Below are positions 1 to 8,047 of a DNA stretch of 64,000 bases, in pieces. The stretch covers positions 5,972 through 69,971 of the forward strand of contig DISK01000018.1 of assembly GCA_002421905.1 (NCBI GenBank), in the 5' to 3' direction. Under the pieces are notes generated by a model. It saw nothing but the letters and a program-made list of their open reading frames with translations, did not search any database and was not told where the DNA came from. Within the stretch, counting starts at the first letter, position 1. Each line of letters starts with the position of its first letter. The position numbers and the translations under genes are program-made. This stretch comes from Micavibrio sp. UBA6212. GTDB lineage: Bacteria > Pseudomonadota > Alphaproteobacteria > Micavibrionales > Micavibrionaceae.

Positions 1-1173
1 GCTTGGGGCAAGTTTGTTTTTACTGGCATTGGTCTTGGCCTTTTAATCGGTGTTACGCTTGTGATGGCAGGAGTTTATCGCGGCATGGTTGATGATGGAA
101 AAGCCCTGCTTGACAACAGTCGCGCCGATCTTTGGGTGGTACAAAAAGATACGTTAGGCCCTTATGCGGAATCTTCGAGCGTCAATGATGATATCTACCG
201 TTCAATCATGCTGATGCCTGGAATTCAGCAAGCCGTGAACGTCACTTACTTGACCATGCAGGTACGAAAAGAGGGAAAAGATGTGCGAGCTATGGTTGTT
301 GGCATAACGCCCAACACTGAGCCGACCTACCCTGGATGGCCCCCCTATCTGGTATCAGGGCGGCAAATAACACGAAGTCATTACGAAGCCGTAGCCGATG
401 TAAAAACAGGATTCCAGCTAGGGGATAAAATTACAATTCGCCGTAATAAATATGAGGTAGTGGGGCTAACACGACGTATGGTCTCTTCCAGCGGAGACCC
501 CATGATTTTTATTCCGCTCAAGGACGCTCAAGAGGCTCAGTTCCTAAAAGATAATGACGCTATTTTACAAAGTCGCCGTCGTGTGGAAGGAAATCCTGTG
601 TTTAATCAACCTGGCATTCCCAATCTTCTTGAGGCAACACTAGCTGCACAAAATACGAATAGCTACGTGAATGCAGTCTTAATCAGGCTGGCCCCAGATT
701 TTTCTTCAGAAGAAGTGGCAGAGAACATTACGCGTTGGAAAAGGCTTACTGTCTATACGCGAATCCAAATGGAAGCCATCCTCGTCGGAAAACTCATTGC
801 GACCTCTGCCAAACAGATTGCTATGTTTCTTGTTATTCTGGCAGTGGTAAGTGCCGCAATAGTGGCGTTTATTATATACACCCTTACAATGGACAAAATA
901 CGAGAGATAGCCGTGCTTAAGCTGATTGGGACGCGGAACCGAACGATAGCCTCAATGATTCTGCAACAGGCGCTAGCCCTTGGCTTTATAGGTTTTATTG
1001 TCGGCAAAATCTCGGCAACGTTTGCCGCCCCCGCATTTCCTAAATATGTTCTTCTTACCCCACAAGATTCCATCGCAGGATTTTTTATTGTGATGTTGAT
1101 TTGTACTCTCGCCAGTATTGTTGCTATTCGGATTGCGATAAAAGTAGATCCAGCAGAAGCCATCGGGGGATAA
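1..1173 (+). CDS. ABC transporter permease, FtsX/MacB-DevC type (5' partial)
   Basis: The frame is open to the left edge, so the N-terminus is missing; the GTG near 61 lies inside a hydrophobic helix and is not the real start. What remains is the first membrane helix, a soluble periplasmic domain of about 230 residues, and three C-terminal helices (roughly bases 820-890, 950-1020 and 1070-1150). This is the MacB/DevC/LolE-like permease layout, typical of exporters that move lipids, peptides or other compounds out of the inner membrane with an HlyD-type adaptor. The ATPase gene starts 1 base after the stop, so the two are one operon; an adaptor gene may lie to the left. The substrate cannot be told from the sequence. 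Confidence 0.88.
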   Translation, partial: AWGKFVFTGIGLGLLIGVTLVMAGVYRGMVDDGKALLDNSRADLWVVQKDTLGPYAESSSVNDDIYRSIMLMPGIQQAVNVTYLTMQVRKEGKDVRAMVVGITPNTEPTYPGWPPYLVSGRQITRSHYEAVADVKTGFQLGDKITIRRNKYEVVGLTRRMVSSSGDPMIFIPLKDAQEAQFLKDNDAILQSRRRVEGNPVFNQPGIPNLLEATLAAQNTNSYVNAVLIRLAPDFSSEEVAENITRWKRLTVYTRIQMEAILVGKLIATSAKQIAMFLVILAVVSAAIVAFIIYTLTMDKIREIAVLKLIGTRNRTIASMILQQALALGFIGFIVGKISATFAAPAFPKYVLLTPQDSIAGFFIVMLICTLASIVAIRIAIKVDPAEAIGG

Positions 1174-1174
1174 A

Positions 1175-1885
1175 ATGTCTGGTAAAGGAATTCGTATTGA
1201 GGGGCTAAAAAAACGATATGGTGAAGGCAACACAGCTGTTTATGCTTTAAAAAACGTGGACATGCAGGTTGATGCTGGGGAAGTTGTAGGGTTGATAGGC
1301 CCTTCTGGCTCTGGGAAAACAACACTCCTTAAATGTCTCGGTGCTGTTATTGATCCAACAGAAGGGCGTATGACCCTAGGTAATGAAGTTATCTTTGACA
1401 ACGGATGGAAAGTCAGAGATCTGCGGGCGTTGCGTCGAGATAAAATCGGATTTGTGTTTCAGGCGCCATATCTCATACCTTTTCTTGATGTGACTGATAA
1501 CGTCGCTCTCTTGCCGATGCTGGCGGGCGCTCCCAACGAAGAAGCCCGAAAAAGAGCAAAAGATTTGCTTGCTGCTTTGGATGTTCAGCATAGGGCGAAC
1601 GCTATGCCATCTCAACTTTCGGGTGGAGAACAACAGCGTGTGGCGATTGCGCGTGGGTTAGTAAACCGTCCACCTATCATCTTAGCGGATGAACCCACTG
1701 CGCCGCTTGACTCCGCGCGTGCTATGGCCGTCATTCGTATTCTTAATAACATGGCGCAAGAATTTGAAACTGCTATCATCGTTGTTACTCACGATGAGAA
1801 AATCATTCCCACCTTCAAACGTATCTATCATATTCGTGATGGCATTACGCATGAAGAGGTCGGGGAAGGAAGAAACATTGAATAA
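1175..1885 (+). CDS. ABC transporter ATP-binding protein, LolD/MacB/DevA type
   Basis: This 236-residue nucleotide-binding subunit carries a Walker A (GPSGSGKTT, residues 42-50), a Q-loop region (VFQAPYL), the signature LSGGEQQR, a Walker B ending LADEPTAPLDS, and the H-loop VTHD. Length and motifs fit the LolD/MacB family of ATPases that power FtsX-like permeases at the cytoplasmic face. It follows the permease almost without a gap and is followed by a His-rich periplasmic protein 14 bases on. The D-loop reads TAPLDS where the family more often has TGNLDS or TANLDS; this should not prevent ATP hydrolysis. The transported substrate is unknown. Confidence 0.93.
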   Translation: MSGKGIRIEGLKKRYGEGNTAVYALKNVDMQVDAGEVVGLIGPSGSGKTTLLKCLGAVIDPTEGRMTLGNEVIFDNGWKVRDLRALRRDKIGFVFQAPYLIPFLDVTDNVALLPMLAGAPNEEARKRAKDLLAALDVQHRANAMPSQLSGGEQQRVAIARGLVNRPPIILADEPTAPLDSARAMAVIRILNNMAQEFETAIIVVTHDEKIIPTFKRIYHIRDGITHEEVGEGRNIE

Positions 1886-1899
1886 AACAGGAGAATCCA

Positions 1900-2388
1900 A
1901 TGAGTCGCTTATCCATTAACATACTGGCTATTGTAGCAACGTTCGCTTTCTATATCCCTCCAGTATGGGCTGAAGCTGAGCATACCCATCATCACGAAGA
2001 AAAAAAGCAAGGAGCAATAGTTCCTCAGCTTAATCATGGGAAATTATGGGCTACCGATTCTTCGTTGCGCCAAGGGATGGAGCGCGTTCGCGATGCCGCT
2101 CTTCTTGCCTATAAGGCATCGATTAATGGCGCACCCAATAAAGAGGCGGCGGCGGCCTTGGCATCCAGCATAGATGATGCGTTAGCCTTTATGTTCGAAC
2201 ATTGCCGTCTTGAGCCTGGTGCGGATGCAAATCTGCATATATTGCTTGAACAACTGATGCGCGCGTCGGATTCCTTGAAAAAGAATCCTGACTCAACAGA
2301 AGGATTGCTGGAAGTTTTTGAGGTTCTAAAAGTTTACCCGCACTATTTTGAGCATACAGGGTGGAAGCCCGTTAGTCAGAATAAATAA
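1900..2388 (+). CDS. His-rich periplasmic protein of unknown function
   Basis: This 162-residue protein begins with a cleavable signal peptide (hydrophobic core at residues 6-20, likely cut after VWA, residue 24). The mature N-terminus has a His/Glu cluster, HTHHHEEKK, which could bind a metal ion. The rest is mostly helical and ends with a YPHYFEHTGW segment. I do not recognise a named family. It directly follows the ABC exporter genes and sits between them and an integrase, so it is probably cargo of the same operon and island. A role in metal or envelope stress is an inference from the His cluster and location only. Confidence 0.75.
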   Translation: MSRLSINILAIVATFAFYIPPVWAEAEHTHHHEEKKQGAIVPQLNHGKLWATDSSLRQGMERVRDAALLAYKASINGAPNKEAAAALASSIDDALAFMFEHCRLEPGADANLHILLEQLMRASDSLKKNPDSTEGLLEVFEVLKVYPHYFEHTGWKPVSQNK

Positions 2389-2498
2389 GATAAGGGCTGC
2401 ACCAGCGGCGCATCGGATGGCTGGCAGCAAGATAGGGGGCATCTGGGACAACGAGGCTCGCCGTCCTGTTTCAGCCGCCCCAGATTGATCGTTATCTT

Positions 2499-3791
2499 TT
2501 ATTTTTTTGGATTCTTGCGCGGTCTGGGCGGCTCTGAACGGGCCGTTCCCGCCTTGCCGCTTTTGCTGGTTTCAGGGGTGGCCTGTTCATCGGATTGCAC
2601 GGGTTCCCAACTTCCCATGCCGTGCAACACGCGATCCGCATGTTTGACGGCGTTCACATGGCCGTAATGTTCTTCAATCATCTTGACGCTTGTTCCCATT
2701 TGCTGCGCGAGGAAATAAACATCCACACCTTCGCTTAAACGGAAGGTCGCATAGGTATGACGGAAAGAATATGTTGAGCGCGGAATCCCTGACGGGCCTT
2801 CGCGCAGTTTCGATTCTGTCAGCAAGTCCCTGATTAAAGCCTTGTAAAGGGAATTGGCGGTTTCTCCTTGATAGGTGGTAAAAACAGGGTCGTCCGGTTC
2901 TGTCGCTTTTGAAATCCCTCGAATGCGTTCAAGATATTCGCCCACGCTTGGCGGCGCAACAAGCTGCCGCGCCTTGTCCTTGCCGCGCACGGACAAAATG
3001 ACAAGTTCCCGCCCGTCTTTATCTTTCCCGTAGGAAATATCGCGCCAGCGTAAATTTCTGGCTTCGGGGGGACGCATCCCCGTATTGCACATGATCAGCA
3101 CAAAGTTATAGGTCACGACGCGATACCACTGACTTGCGGGTTTCTTATCCGCCGCCTTGACCCATGTGCGGCCCCTTGTATGCAAGGCTCGATATTCCTC
3201 AATGGAAAAGGCATCTCGCCGCATGGTCTTAAAGTTTGGCTTGCCTTCGAATTTCTGGCTGGCGGGGATATAGCGCTTTCTGACTGCGAAGCTCATGATC
3301 GCGCCGAATATAGCCATTTCATATTCAACAGTGGCATCGCTGACCTGATCCCGCAACCGTCCTTTGCCATGTTCCCGCCGCCATGTCGGGTAATTGGCCC
3401 AGCGGTCTTGACCGATCAGGCTGACTTGCGTGGTTCCCACATAGGGGTTGAGTTGGGCCTTGATAACGGATTCGATCTTCTTTACTCGCTCATGAGTGAT
3501 TTCGCCCATCTTGGCGCGCGATCTTTGCGCTTCGGTATATTCCTTGGCAACTTCACTGAAAGGCCTGTTAAAAATTGGGACTTCGTGTTTTATGCGGAAT
3601 CTGACATCTGCGTCATAGTCATAGGCGCGGTTTCGCGCCTCATGGAGATCAGACGTTTTGAGGGAAACCGTCTTATAGCGATCTGCTTTAGGCAGCTTTA
3701 TCCGGCAGTACCAGTTCTTATGTGCCACATCACCCCGGCGGAAGATAATCAGGCCGGGCTTAAGCTCTTCCTTGTCGATGATGAAACTCAT
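2499..3791 (-). CDS. Tyrosine recombinase (phage/island-type integrase)
   Basis: This 430-residue protein has an N-terminal DNA-binding SAM-like region (about 75-190) and a C-terminal catalytic domain. Visible active-site residues are Arg240 (NTGMRPPEARNL), Arg344 (YSFRHTYATF) and the nucleophile Tyr376 (EEHYGHV). The usual first His of box II is Tyr341 and the second His/Trp position is in MGTSV, a pattern common in this integrase subfamily. The C-terminus is basic and Pro-rich. It reads away from a host-like intergenic region and towards the ABC genes. It probably integrated the DNA to its left, making the window start part of a genomic island. Confidence 0.93.
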   Translation of the reverse strand: MSFIIDKEELKPGLIIFRRGDVAHKNWYCRIKLPKADRYKTVSLKTSDLHEARNRAYDYDADVRFRIKHEVPIFNRPFSEVAKEYTEAQRSRAKMGEITHERVKKIESVIKAQLNPYVGTTQVSLIGQDRWANYPTWRREHGKGRLRDQVSDATVEYEMAIFGAIMSFAVRKRYIPASQKFEGKPNFKTMRRDAFSIEEYRALHTRGRTWVKAADKKPASQWYRVVTYNFVLIMCNTGMRPPEARNLRWRDISYGKDKDGRELVILSVRGKDKARQLVAPPSVGEYLERIRGISKATEPDDPVFTTYQGETANSLYKALIRDLLTESKLREGPSGIPRSTYSFRHTYATFRLSEGVDVYFLAQQMGTSVKMIEEHYGHVNAVKHADRVLHGMGSWEPVQSDEQATPETSKSGKAGTARSEPPRPRKNPKK

Positions 3792-3802
3792 GCTATCCTC
3801 GA

Positions 3803-3861
3803 ATCTGTGCAGAATCCGTGCAGATTTTTGTGCTAAGTCATTGATCTACCGTATCTGTGCA
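3803..3861. repeat. Short repeats upstream of the integrase, candidate recombinase/regulatory sites
   Basis: The 9-mer ATCTGTGCA occurs at 3803-3811 and 3853-3861, with a near-inverted copy (CGTGCAGAT) between them at about 3817-3825. The cluster lies just upstream of the integrase start. Integrases often bind short repeats beside their gene at attP, so these could be arm-type or autoregulatory sites. No core attachment duplication could be confirmed because the other island end is outside the window. Confidence 0.35.
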
Positions 3862-3916
3862 TACTATGTGTAGATAAGTATAACACAAAATAGTAAATAA
3901 AAACAATAATATAGGA

Positions 3917-4285
3917 TGAGTATCTCATCCTTGAGGGGAGAGGATTTAGGTGAGGGTGATTTGATAGATACTCTGCGTTCTCTGCGGGCTCTGTAGTTAG
4001 AAATGCGATTTGTGGAATGACGCGGGAGATCGGAATATTCTGATTGAGCTACTTGTTATCCTGACTTTTGTATCTGGATTGCTTCGTCGGCGCTGCCTTC
4101 TCGCAATGACGGATTTTTGATGAAATGTACCCCCCATGCATATCATGCATATAAAGCACCCCCACACTTTAAGTACCCCCACCGATTAAAGCACCCCCAC
4201 CCTGACCCTCCCCCCTTAAGGGGGAGGGGAAGAAGAGGTTGGGGCCCCCTCAAGGGGGAGGGGAAAGAAGAGATTGGGGCTGTTC
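3917..4285. repeat. Intergenic cluster of dispersed repeats (families A, B and C)
   Basis: The gap between the integrase and nhaA holds no gene. It carries three repeat types seen elsewhere in the window. Family B at 3924-3962 has a TTGAGGGGAGAGGATTTAGG core. Family C at 4074-4112 starts CTGGATTGCTTCG and ends TCGCAATGACGG. Family A at 4161-4272 has CACCCCCAC units and two copies of AAGGGGGAGGGG that can fold with CCCTCCCCC. The host-type repeats begin right after the integrase promoter region, which supports an island boundary near 3870-3920. Confidence 0.7.
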
Positions 4286-4338
4286 AAAGCTTGCAAAGAT
4301 TCCTATATTAGTTTCTGGCATTTTGTATAGGGAATATT

Positions 4339-5616
4339 ATGGGCAATTATCTGGACAGCAACAATTCTTCGCCGCACTCCTCCGGAAACCTTTCCAGCCA
4401 ATTTCAGACCTTGGAACGTCATGCTCATCCGGTGATCGGGATGGCGCGTGAGTTCTTCAAGCTGGAGGCCTCGGGAGGCGTGATGCTCGTGATCGCGGCT
4501 GTCCTTGCCATGATTGTTGCCAATAGCCCGTTGAGTGATCTGTATGACTTTATTCTGAATAAGGTCAATTTTACGATCGGATTTATTGGCCCTGAAAATG
4601 ACGGGCCGTTTCTTGATAAATCCATTCTTCACTGGATCAACGATGGCATGATGGCGGTCTTCTTCTTTCTGGTCGGACTGGAGATTAAACGTGAAGTGAT
4701 GCGCGGGGAATTGTCTTCCCGCGAAAAAGCCTTGCTGCCAGTTTTGATGGCCATTGGCGGGGTAGCTTTTCCGGCATTGATTTATTTTGCATTGAATACG
4801 GGTGAGGGGGGCGCACTGGATGGATGGGCTGTTCCTGCGGCAACCGATATTGCCTTTTCTTTAGGGATTCTGGCGTTGTTGGGATCGCGGGTTCCAGTTT
4901 CCCTGAAAATCACGTTGACGGCCATTGCCATTATTGATGATTTGATGGCGATTCTGATTATTGCGTTTTTCTATTCCGGCGGATTGGCGACTGTTCCTCT
5001 GCTGGTGGCAGGTGTTGCGATTCTGGGGTTGTGGGCTCTTAATCAAAAACGTGTGGCGGCGACCGCGCCTTATGTGCTGGTCGGATTTGTGTTGTGGGTG
5101 GCGTTGCTGAAATCCGGTATGCATCCAACAATTGGCGGTGTTCTGACCGCCTTTGCCATTCCGTTATCCTGTTCCAAACGTCCGTGGTTGACCCCTGTCG
5201 AAACATTGGAACATGCGTTGCATCCTTGGGTGGCCTATATGATTTTACCGATTTTTGCCTTTGCCAATGCCGGTGTGTCGCTCACGGGGATGGGTTGGAG
5301 CAGTTTTATTGATCCGGTGACGTTGGGGATTGTGGCCGGATTGTTTCTGGGCAAGCAGTTGGGAATTTTTATTCCCCTATTTGTTGCGGTCAAAACAGGT
5401 CTTTGCAAATTACCTGAAAGCGCAAACTGGGGACAGGTCTATGGCATGGCCGTTTTGTGCGGGGTCGGATTCACGATGTCGTTGTTTATCGGGGAGCTGG
5501 CTTTTGACTCTGTTGCGACTCAATCTTCTGTCCGATTGGGGGTTCTGAGCGGGTCATTATTGTCTGCGGTGGTCGGATATCTGGTAATCTGGAAAAGCTC
5601 ACGTCCGCATCGTTAA
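4339..5616 (+). CDS. nhaA: Na+/H+ antiporter NhaA
   Basis: NhaA exports sodium in exchange for protons across the inner membrane and so controls pH and salt tolerance. The 425-residue protein has the family's hydrophobic helices and its key acidic residues: Asp170 in ATDIAFSLG and the pair Asp200-Asp201 in AIIDDL, matching E. coli Asp133 and Asp163-Asp164. The N-terminus is about 37 residues longer than in E. coli, polar and Ser/Asn-rich. A GGGAATATT stretch precedes the ATG. A second, unrelated antiporter (NhaD, 31.1-32.5 kb) is also present. The gene stands alone, with an ArsR regulator 107 bases downstream; any control of nhaA by that regulator is not shown. Confidence 0.96.
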   Translation: MGNYLDSNNSSPHSSGNLSSQFQTLERHAHPVIGMAREFFKLEASGGVMLVIAAVLAMIVANSPLSDLYDFILNKVNFTIGFIGPENDGPFLDKSILHWINDGMMAVFFFLVGLEIKREVMRGELSSREKALLPVLMAIGGVAFPALIYFALNTGEGGALDGWAVPAATDIAFSLGILALLGSRVPVSLKITLTAIAIIDDLMAILIIAFFYSGGLATVPLLVAGVAILGLWALNQKRVAATAPYVLVGFVLWVALLKSGMHPTIGGVLTAFAIPLSCSKRPWLTPVETLEHALHPWVAYMILPIFAFANAGVSLTGMGWSSFIDPVTLGIVAGLFLGKQLGIFIPLFVAVKTGLCKLPESANWGQVYGMAVLCGVGFTMSLFIGELAFDSVATQSSVRLGVLSGSLLSAVVGYLVIWKSSRPHR

Positions 5617-5723
5617 GTAGGTTTTTTGCGAAGACCAGCAGAAACCATAGTTCATTAGATATCAATGATTTAATAAAACTTAATCTGTTTGTCATGTGAT
5701 TGGAATTTATATTAAAATAACAC

Positions 5724-6026
5724 ATGGCCGATCGTAACGATATGACTCGCGTGCTGCGGATTCTTAAAATACTCAATCACCCCGTCAGGTTGAGTATCTT
5801 GTGTCATCTGATTGAAAAGGGTGAAATGACCGCCGGCGAGATCGTCGAACAGGAATCTGAATTTGCATCTCAATCGCAGACATCCCAGTATCTTGGATTG
5901 TTGCGCGAAGAAGGATTGGTCGTGACCCGTAAAAGAGGACAGTTTGTGATCTATTCTCTGGCGGCGGAAGATATCCGTGAATTGATCGAGACATTCCATC
6001 GGCTTTATTGTTCCGACCAGTGTTAG
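5724..6026 (+). CDS. ArsR-family regulator with BigR/SqrR-like cysteines
   Basis: This 100-residue winged-helix repressor has the layout of the ArsR/SmtB family: a helix-turn-helix at about 35-75 (TAGEIVEQ to QTSQYLGLLREEGLV) and a beta wing (TRKRGQFVIYSL). It lacks the CxC metal site of ArsR. Instead it has Cys27 in LSILCHL and Cys96 in HRLYC, plus Cys100 as the last residue. These two positions align with the cysteine pair of BigR and SqrR, which senses persulfides by forming a di- or tetrasulfide link. The sensing role is therefore a reasonable inference. The upstream region is AT-rich with TATATT/TAAAATAA stretches. No sulfide-oxidising gene lies next to it. Confidence 0.85.
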   Translation: MADRNDMTRVLRILKILNHPVRLSILCHLIEKGEMTAGEIVEQESEFASQSQTSQYLGLLREEGLVVTRKRGQFVIYSLAAEDIRELIETFHRLYCSDQC

Positions 6027-6123
6027 TCTTTGGCAACATTAAAAGACGTTATTAAAAAATTGGCCAAAACTTATCTTACATAAAATTATTGCATTTATTT
6101 TTCATTCATGTTTTCCTTACAGC

Positions 6124-6210
6124 ATGGAATTTGTTTTCGCCCCAGTTTTGACTTCGGTTTCTTGCGCTTGTTACAGTGCAGGCGCAGCTGCGGCATGTGC
6201 GGCGGCTTAG
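6124..6210 (+). CDS. Possible Ala/Cys-rich 28-residue leader peptide
   Basis: A small frame upstream of the aminotransferase gene encodes 28 residues, ending in a run rich in alanine and cysteine (last 15: CACYSAGAAAACAAA). Its end overlaps a short GC stem (GCGG...CCGC, about 6201-6216) followed by a T-rich stretch, so the layout recalls an amino-acid-responsive leader peptide and attenuator. However, no good ribosome binding site precedes the ATG, the stem is only 4-5 bp and the T run is interrupted. Expression is uncertain. Confidence 0.3.
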   Translation: MEFVFAPVLTSVSCACYSAGAAAACAAA

Positions 6211-6279
6211 CCCGCTTTATTTTCCTACCTCCCCCCTATCACGAATAAAAAATTAATCCCTCACAATCATAATCAGGGT

Positions 6280-7542
6280 ATGTCCATGTTTACCAATCCA
6301 CTTGATCGTGTATCAAATCTGTCTTCTTCTGTTTCTTCTTCCGGTTCTGAAGAACCTTTGCAAATGCAAAGCTTCCCTTTATCTAAAAATGCGTACCGGA
6401 AGTGTTTCAAAACCTTGGGGTCTAACCGCGCTGCGGAGCTTTTGCGCTATGGCAAGTCTCGTGACGGCTGTTTGTCTTTGGCACAGGGCGAGGGGACTGT
6501 TTCGACCCCCGATTTTATCTGTCAGGCAGTCAACACGGCGTTGAGCGAAGGCAAGACGTTTTACAGTTTCGGCGCGGGATTGCCGGAGTTACGTCAGGAA
6601 ATTGCCACTTATTATTCCCGCATATACGGGATCAACCTGCCGACCAACCGGATCACCGTAACCAGTTCGGGAACCAATGCGGTGCATTATGCGTTGCTGT
6701 CCATTCTGGAAGAGGGCGACGAGGTGGTGGCGGTTACGCCGATCTGGAAAAATCTGATCGGGATTACCGAACTGGCAGGTGGGAGTATTCAGGAATATCC
6801 GATGACCCAGAGCGAAACGGGATGGGAGCTTGATCTGGATGGGTTATTTGAAACCTGCACTGCCTCAACCAAGGCTTTATTGATTGTGACACCGAATAAC
6901 CCAACCGGATGGACTATGTCGGGGGCGGATATCGAGCGTGTTACCAAATTTGCCCGCGAGCGCGGGATCTGGATCATTGCCGACGAGGTTTATGGACGTT
7001 GTGTCCACGCGGCCAGTCGGGCGCCCAGTTTTCTCGATTACGCGCATCAGGATGACCGGCTTTATGTGGTTAATAGTTTTTCAAAAAGCTGGGCCATGAC
7101 CGGCTGGCGGCTTGGCTGGCTGGTGGGGCCGACGGACGCCGAGGATAAGGTGCGCGACCTGATTTTATATGAGAATATGGGCCCACCGACATTTAGCCAG
7201 TATGGCGGGATCGAGGCGTTGCGTCATGGCGAGGCGTTTCTGGCCTCACAGAAATCGTTATGGCAGAGCAATCTGGAGCTGGTGATGTCGCGTATGGCCT
7301 TGATGCCACGCTTGCAGATGGTGCGTCCGAATTCGGCTTTTTATGCGTTCTTCAAGGTTGAGGGGTGTGAAAACTCCTATGATCTGGTCAAGGACATGGT
7401 TGACGAGGTTGGCTTGTCTTTGGCGCCCGGTGCGGCCTTTGGTAAAGGGTTTCATGATTATTTGCGGATGTGCTTTGCGGTCTCTCCGGAAATTCTGGAG
7501 CAATCACTTGACAGATTACAGAAATATCTGGAAAAAGCTTGA
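6280..7542 (+). CDS. Class I/II PLP-dependent aminotransferase
   Basis: This 420-residue enzyme belongs to the fold-type I aspartate aminotransferase superfamily. The PLP-binding Lys269 sits in NSFSKSWAMTGWRLGW, the substrate/cofactor motif NNPTG is at 206-210, and Asp235 (ADEVY) pairs with the pyridine nitrogen. It transfers an amino group between an amino acid and a 2-oxoacid in the cytoplasm; the exact substrate cannot be read from the motifs. The first 35 residues are Ser-rich and not part of the core fold; an internal start near residue 28 is possible. The preceding 250 bases contain a candidate leader peptide. Confidence 0.9.
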   Translation: MSMFTNPLDRVSNLSSSVSSSGSEEPLQMQSFPLSKNAYRKCFKTLGSNRAAELLRYGKSRDGCLSLAQGEGTVSTPDFICQAVNTALSEGKTFYSFGAGLPELRQEIATYYSRIYGINLPTNRITVTSSGTNAVHYALLSILEEGDEVVAVTPIWKNLIGITELAGGSIQEYPMTQSETGWELDLDGLFETCTASTKALLIVTPNNPTGWTMSGADIERVTKFARERGIWIIADEVYGRCVHAASRAPSFLDYAHQDDRLYVVNSFSKSWAMTGWRLGWLVGPTDAEDKVRDLILYENMGPPTFSQYGGIEALRHGEAFLASQKSLWQSNLELVMSRMALMPRLQMVRPNSAFYAFFKVEGCENSYDLVKDMVDEVGLSLAPGAAFGKGFHDYLRMCFAVSPEILEQSLDRLQKYLEKA

Positions 7543-7544
7543 CC

Positions 7545-7565
7545 ATAAGCCTGTTTCTGGCTTAT
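7545..7565 (+). terminator. Weak hairpin after the aminotransferase
   Basis: ATAAGCC and GGCTTAT form a perfect 7-bp stem with a 7-base loop just after the stop codon. Only a short ATTTAC follows, so it is a poor intrinsic terminator and may instead be an mRNA 3' end structure. Confidence 0.4.
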
Positions 7566-7620
7566 ATTTACATAATTAAAATCAAGTCTTTACGGCTTGA
7601 GAGTGGTATGGAGAGATAAA

Positions 7621-7902
7621 GTGTCCAATATTCTGGTTACCCAGTTCACCCACGCTTTGGGAATGATTGCCCCAGTGGTCTTTGCGACACCGCAAAAGGC
7701 TGCTGATTATATCATCGCGCGCAATCAAGAGATTGATGCAGACAATGCAACTCGCCCTGTCGGTCAGAAGTGGGGCAAAACAGGGATTGAGGTTTTTGCA
7801 ACATCTGCCGCACCCGGAACATACAAAACGACAGTTGGCATGGGAATTGATAGCCTTTCCCCAGCAGTCACGCGTCAGATCAGAGAATATCTGTCGCGAT
7901 AA
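7621..7902 (+). CDS. Hypothetical protein, 93 residues
   Basis: I do not recognise this small protein. The start is placed at GTG 7621 because GGAGAG lies 5-10 bases upstream; a frame-compatible TTG at 7597 has no such site. The protein has a mildly hydrophobic N-terminal stretch (HALGMIAPVVFATP) and a basic C-terminus (TRQIREYLSR). It is predicted to be cytoplasmic. It sits alone between the aminotransferase and a repeat cluster, convergent with folA. Confidence 0.6.
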   Translation: MSNILVTQFTHALGMIAPVVFATPQKAADYIIARNQEIDADNATRPVGQKWGKTGIEVFATSAAPGTYKTTVGMGIDSLSPAVTRQIREYLSR

Positions 7903-7917
7903 GAGCCCCGTAATTAT

Positions 7918-7990
7918 TCCTTATAAAGCACCCCCACCCTTAAAGTACCCCCATCCTGACCTTCCCCCCTAAAGGGGGAAGGGAGTAAGG
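7918..7990. repeat. Dispersed intergenic repeat, family A
   Basis: A copy of the CACCCCCAC / CTTCCCCCCTAAAGGGGGAAG palindromic repeat lies between two convergent genes. It closely matches the copies near 4161-4272 and 27207-27299. It can fold into a strong hairpin and could also stop transcription from either side. Confidence 0.7.
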
Positions 7991-8047
7991 AAACAAGTCC
8001 TCAAATCCTGACATTGTTGCTTATGTCTTGTCGGAAAATAAATTCAT

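Noticed and set aside
3180..3836. Plus-strand frame opposite the integrase
   Set aside because: The integrase has its catalytic residues in the other strand; the plus frame has no ribosome binding site or motif.
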